From Gammaproteobacteria bacterium (GTDB lineage: Bacteria > Pseudomonadota > Gammaproteobacteria > Pseudomonadales > Pseudohongiellaceae), in contig JAURLP010000014.1 in NCBI GenBank assembly GCA_030831165.1, positions 1 to 64,000 on the forward strand: a DNA stretch of 64,000 nucleotides, in the 5' to 3' direction. The position numbers and the translations under genes are program-made. The notes under the pieces were generated by a model. That model saw nothing but the letters and a program-made list of their open reading frames with translations. It did no database searches and was not told where the DNA came from. Within the stretch, counting starts at the first letter, position 1; each line of letters begins with the position of its first letter. Below are positions 63,200 through 64,000 of this stretch, piece after piece.

Positions 63200-63787
63200 A
63201 TGAATCCTTTAAAATCTATAACCGGTACAATTGTACTAGGTTTTGTAGTAGCACTCATTGTAATTTTAATACTTGGCTCAGGAACCTTCAGTCTTTGGTC
63301 GACGGTAACCTGGTTACATGTTTTTGCCGGAGTAATCTGGATTGGCTTGCTCTATTACTTTAATTTTGTGCAAGTCCCGGCAGTTGGCGAAGCTGCGGCC
63401 GATGAAGGCGGTCCGGGACCTGCTGCAATTAACAAGTATGTCGCTCCAAGAGCATTACTATGGTTTCGTTGGGGTGCATTAGCGACCTGGCTCACAGGTG
63501 CAGCAGCCATTGAAGCTGGACCCTTTAATGGCCTGATGAATGTTTTTACTTTTGGTGCCGGGGTGCAAGTAATTGGCCTGGGCGCCTGGTTAGGAACCAT
63601 TATGCTCTTTAATGTATGGGTTCTGATTTGGCCTAACCAGAAAAAAATTCTGGGCATTGTTGAAGCCTCAGCCGAAGAAATTGCCAAAGGAAAAGTCGTG
63701 GCTCTGATGGCTTCACGCACCAACACCTTTTTGTCTATTCCCATGTTAATGTGCATGGTCGGACAAGGGCATGGGCTACCTTTTTAA
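63200..63787 (+). CDS. Membrane protein related to the PuuD urate hydroxylase membrane domain
   Basis: Protein of 195 residues with about four or five helices. LHVFAGVIWIGLLYYFNFVQVP, WFRWGALATWLTGAAAIEAG, LGTIMLFNVWVLIWPNQKKI and the ending GHGLPF resemble the integral membrane part of PuuD-type urate hydroxylases, which carry a cytochrome domain in the full version. The cytochrome part is absent. A strong GGGAGG ribosome site precedes ATG. The function of this short form is not known. Confidence 0.72.
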   Translation: MNPLKSITGTIVLGFVVALIVILILGSGTFSLWSTVTWLHVFAGVIWIGLLYYFNFVQVPAVGEAAADEGGPGPAAINKYVAPRALLWFRWGALATWLTGAAAIEAGPFNGLMNVFTFGAGVQVIGLGAWLGTIMLFNVWVLIWPNQKKILGIVEASAEEIAKGKVVALMASRTNTFLSIPMLMCMVGQGHGLPF

Positions 63788-63800
63788 ATCCAGCTTGTTT

Positions 63801-63827
63801 AAAAAACCCGGCAAGACCGGGTTTTTT
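63801..63827. terminator. Bidirectional terminator
   Basis: AAAAAACCCGG (63801-63811) pairs perfectly with CCGGGTTTTTT (63817-63827) around a 5-nt loop, with T-runs on both sides. It serves the PuuD-like gene (+) and the gene entering from the right edge (-). Confidence 0.9.
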
Positions 63828-63882
63828 ATGCCACTTCTTATTCTATAAAATCTTCAATTTAATTTTGGTGGATAAAATGCTG

Positions 63883-64000
63883 CTACCTGGGTTCTATTGC
63901 TTTTAAATGCCGTAAAACGGAAAGCCAGGCTCCAAACCACCCGAGAAAACCACCCAGTAAAATCACATTGAAAATATCGTTCAGACTCAAGCGTATTAAG
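63883..64000 (-). CDS. ftsX: C-terminal end of an FtsX-like cell-division protein (partial)
   Basis: The minus strand enters at the right edge and encodes 38 residues before a TAG at 63883-63885. A closing membrane helix, NVILLGGFLGWFGAWLSVLR, is followed by HLKAIEPR. A last helix with GW(L/F)GAWLSV and a short basic tail is typical of FtsX, the membrane half of the FtsEX division complex. FtsX is normally followed directly by rpoH, whereas here it is followed by a terminator and the PuuD-like gene. Most of the gene is outside the window, so the call rests on the tail alone. Confidence 0.6.
   Translation of the reverse strand, partial: LIRLSLNDIFNVILLGGFLGWFGAWLSVLRHLKAIEPR

Noticed and set aside
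1-64000. tRNA, rRNA, CRISPR arrays, insertion sequences or prophage genes
   Set aside because: I looked for cloverleaf ends, regular short repeats, transposase motifs and phage genes and saw none.

Overview
The window is chromosomal DNA from a free-living, respiring gammaproteobacterium, probably an uncultured or poorly known marine lineage. This rests on the moderate-to-low GC content, on gene order shared with Pseudomonas-type genomes (dsbA, cytochrome c4, engB, polA, znuA/znuCB), on an RpoH-type sigma factor, and on periplasmic c-type cytochromes. I saw no rRNA, tRNA, CRISPR array, insertion sequence or prophage.

Layout. 1-4.3 kb: an acyl-CoA-synthetase fragment cut at its 5' side, a cytochrome c5-like gene and a four-gene dTDP-rhamnose operon (rfbD-B-A-C, minus strand). 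4.4-12.5 kb: a conserved block of dsbA, cytochrome c4, engB, polA, znuA and znuCB. The convergent engB/polA gap carries a structured candidate small RNA behind a sigma-E-like promoter, at the place where Spot 42 (Escherichia) and ErsA (Pseudomonas) sit. PolA has lost almost every catalytic residue of its proofreading domain. 12.5-18 kb: an AraC regulator divergent from an amine/amino-acid catabolic operon (ornithine-cyclodeaminase-like protein, RidA, FAD oxidase, permease). 18-22 kb: YqaA, two dehalogenases of unrelated folds, a rhodanese, a RutB-like amidohydrolase and a small membrane protein. 22-29.6 kb: trmB, a DUF423 protein, rpoH, a lipoprotein cytochrome, a TauE-type exporter, two related small membrane proteins and the fused wreck of a second copy of that pair, an esterase, a glutaredoxin-like protein and YchJ.

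29.9-43.2 kb is the most striking part. It is one tight seven-gene plus-strand operon: a membrane vWA protein, a secreted caspase-fold protein without the catalytic Cys, a secreted TPR/HExxH peptidase, a MoxR AAA+ ATPase, a DUF58 protein, a BatA-like vWA protein and a 1,233-residue membrane protein with Gly- and Gln-rich stretches. Three members carry intact MIDAS motifs. I read it as an envelope-acting MoxR/vWA machine with a protease-like periplasmic arm.

43.2-64 kb: an acetyltransferase, small membrane and basic proteins, a three-gene secreted cluster with a metallo-beta-lactamase-fold protein that lacks its metal ligands, a VIT-type transporter, glutaredoxin, a phosphatase, gcvT-gcvP without gcvH, an M6 metalloprotease, a TPR protein, a two-subunit molybdenum hydroxylase, an acyltransferase, sodB, a PuuD-like membrane protein and, at the right edge, what looks like the end of ftsX. 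Since ftsX normally directly precedes rpoH, about 40 kb appears to separate two genes that are usually neighbours.

All calls come from reading the sequence and remembered family motifs. No search or structure prediction was run.
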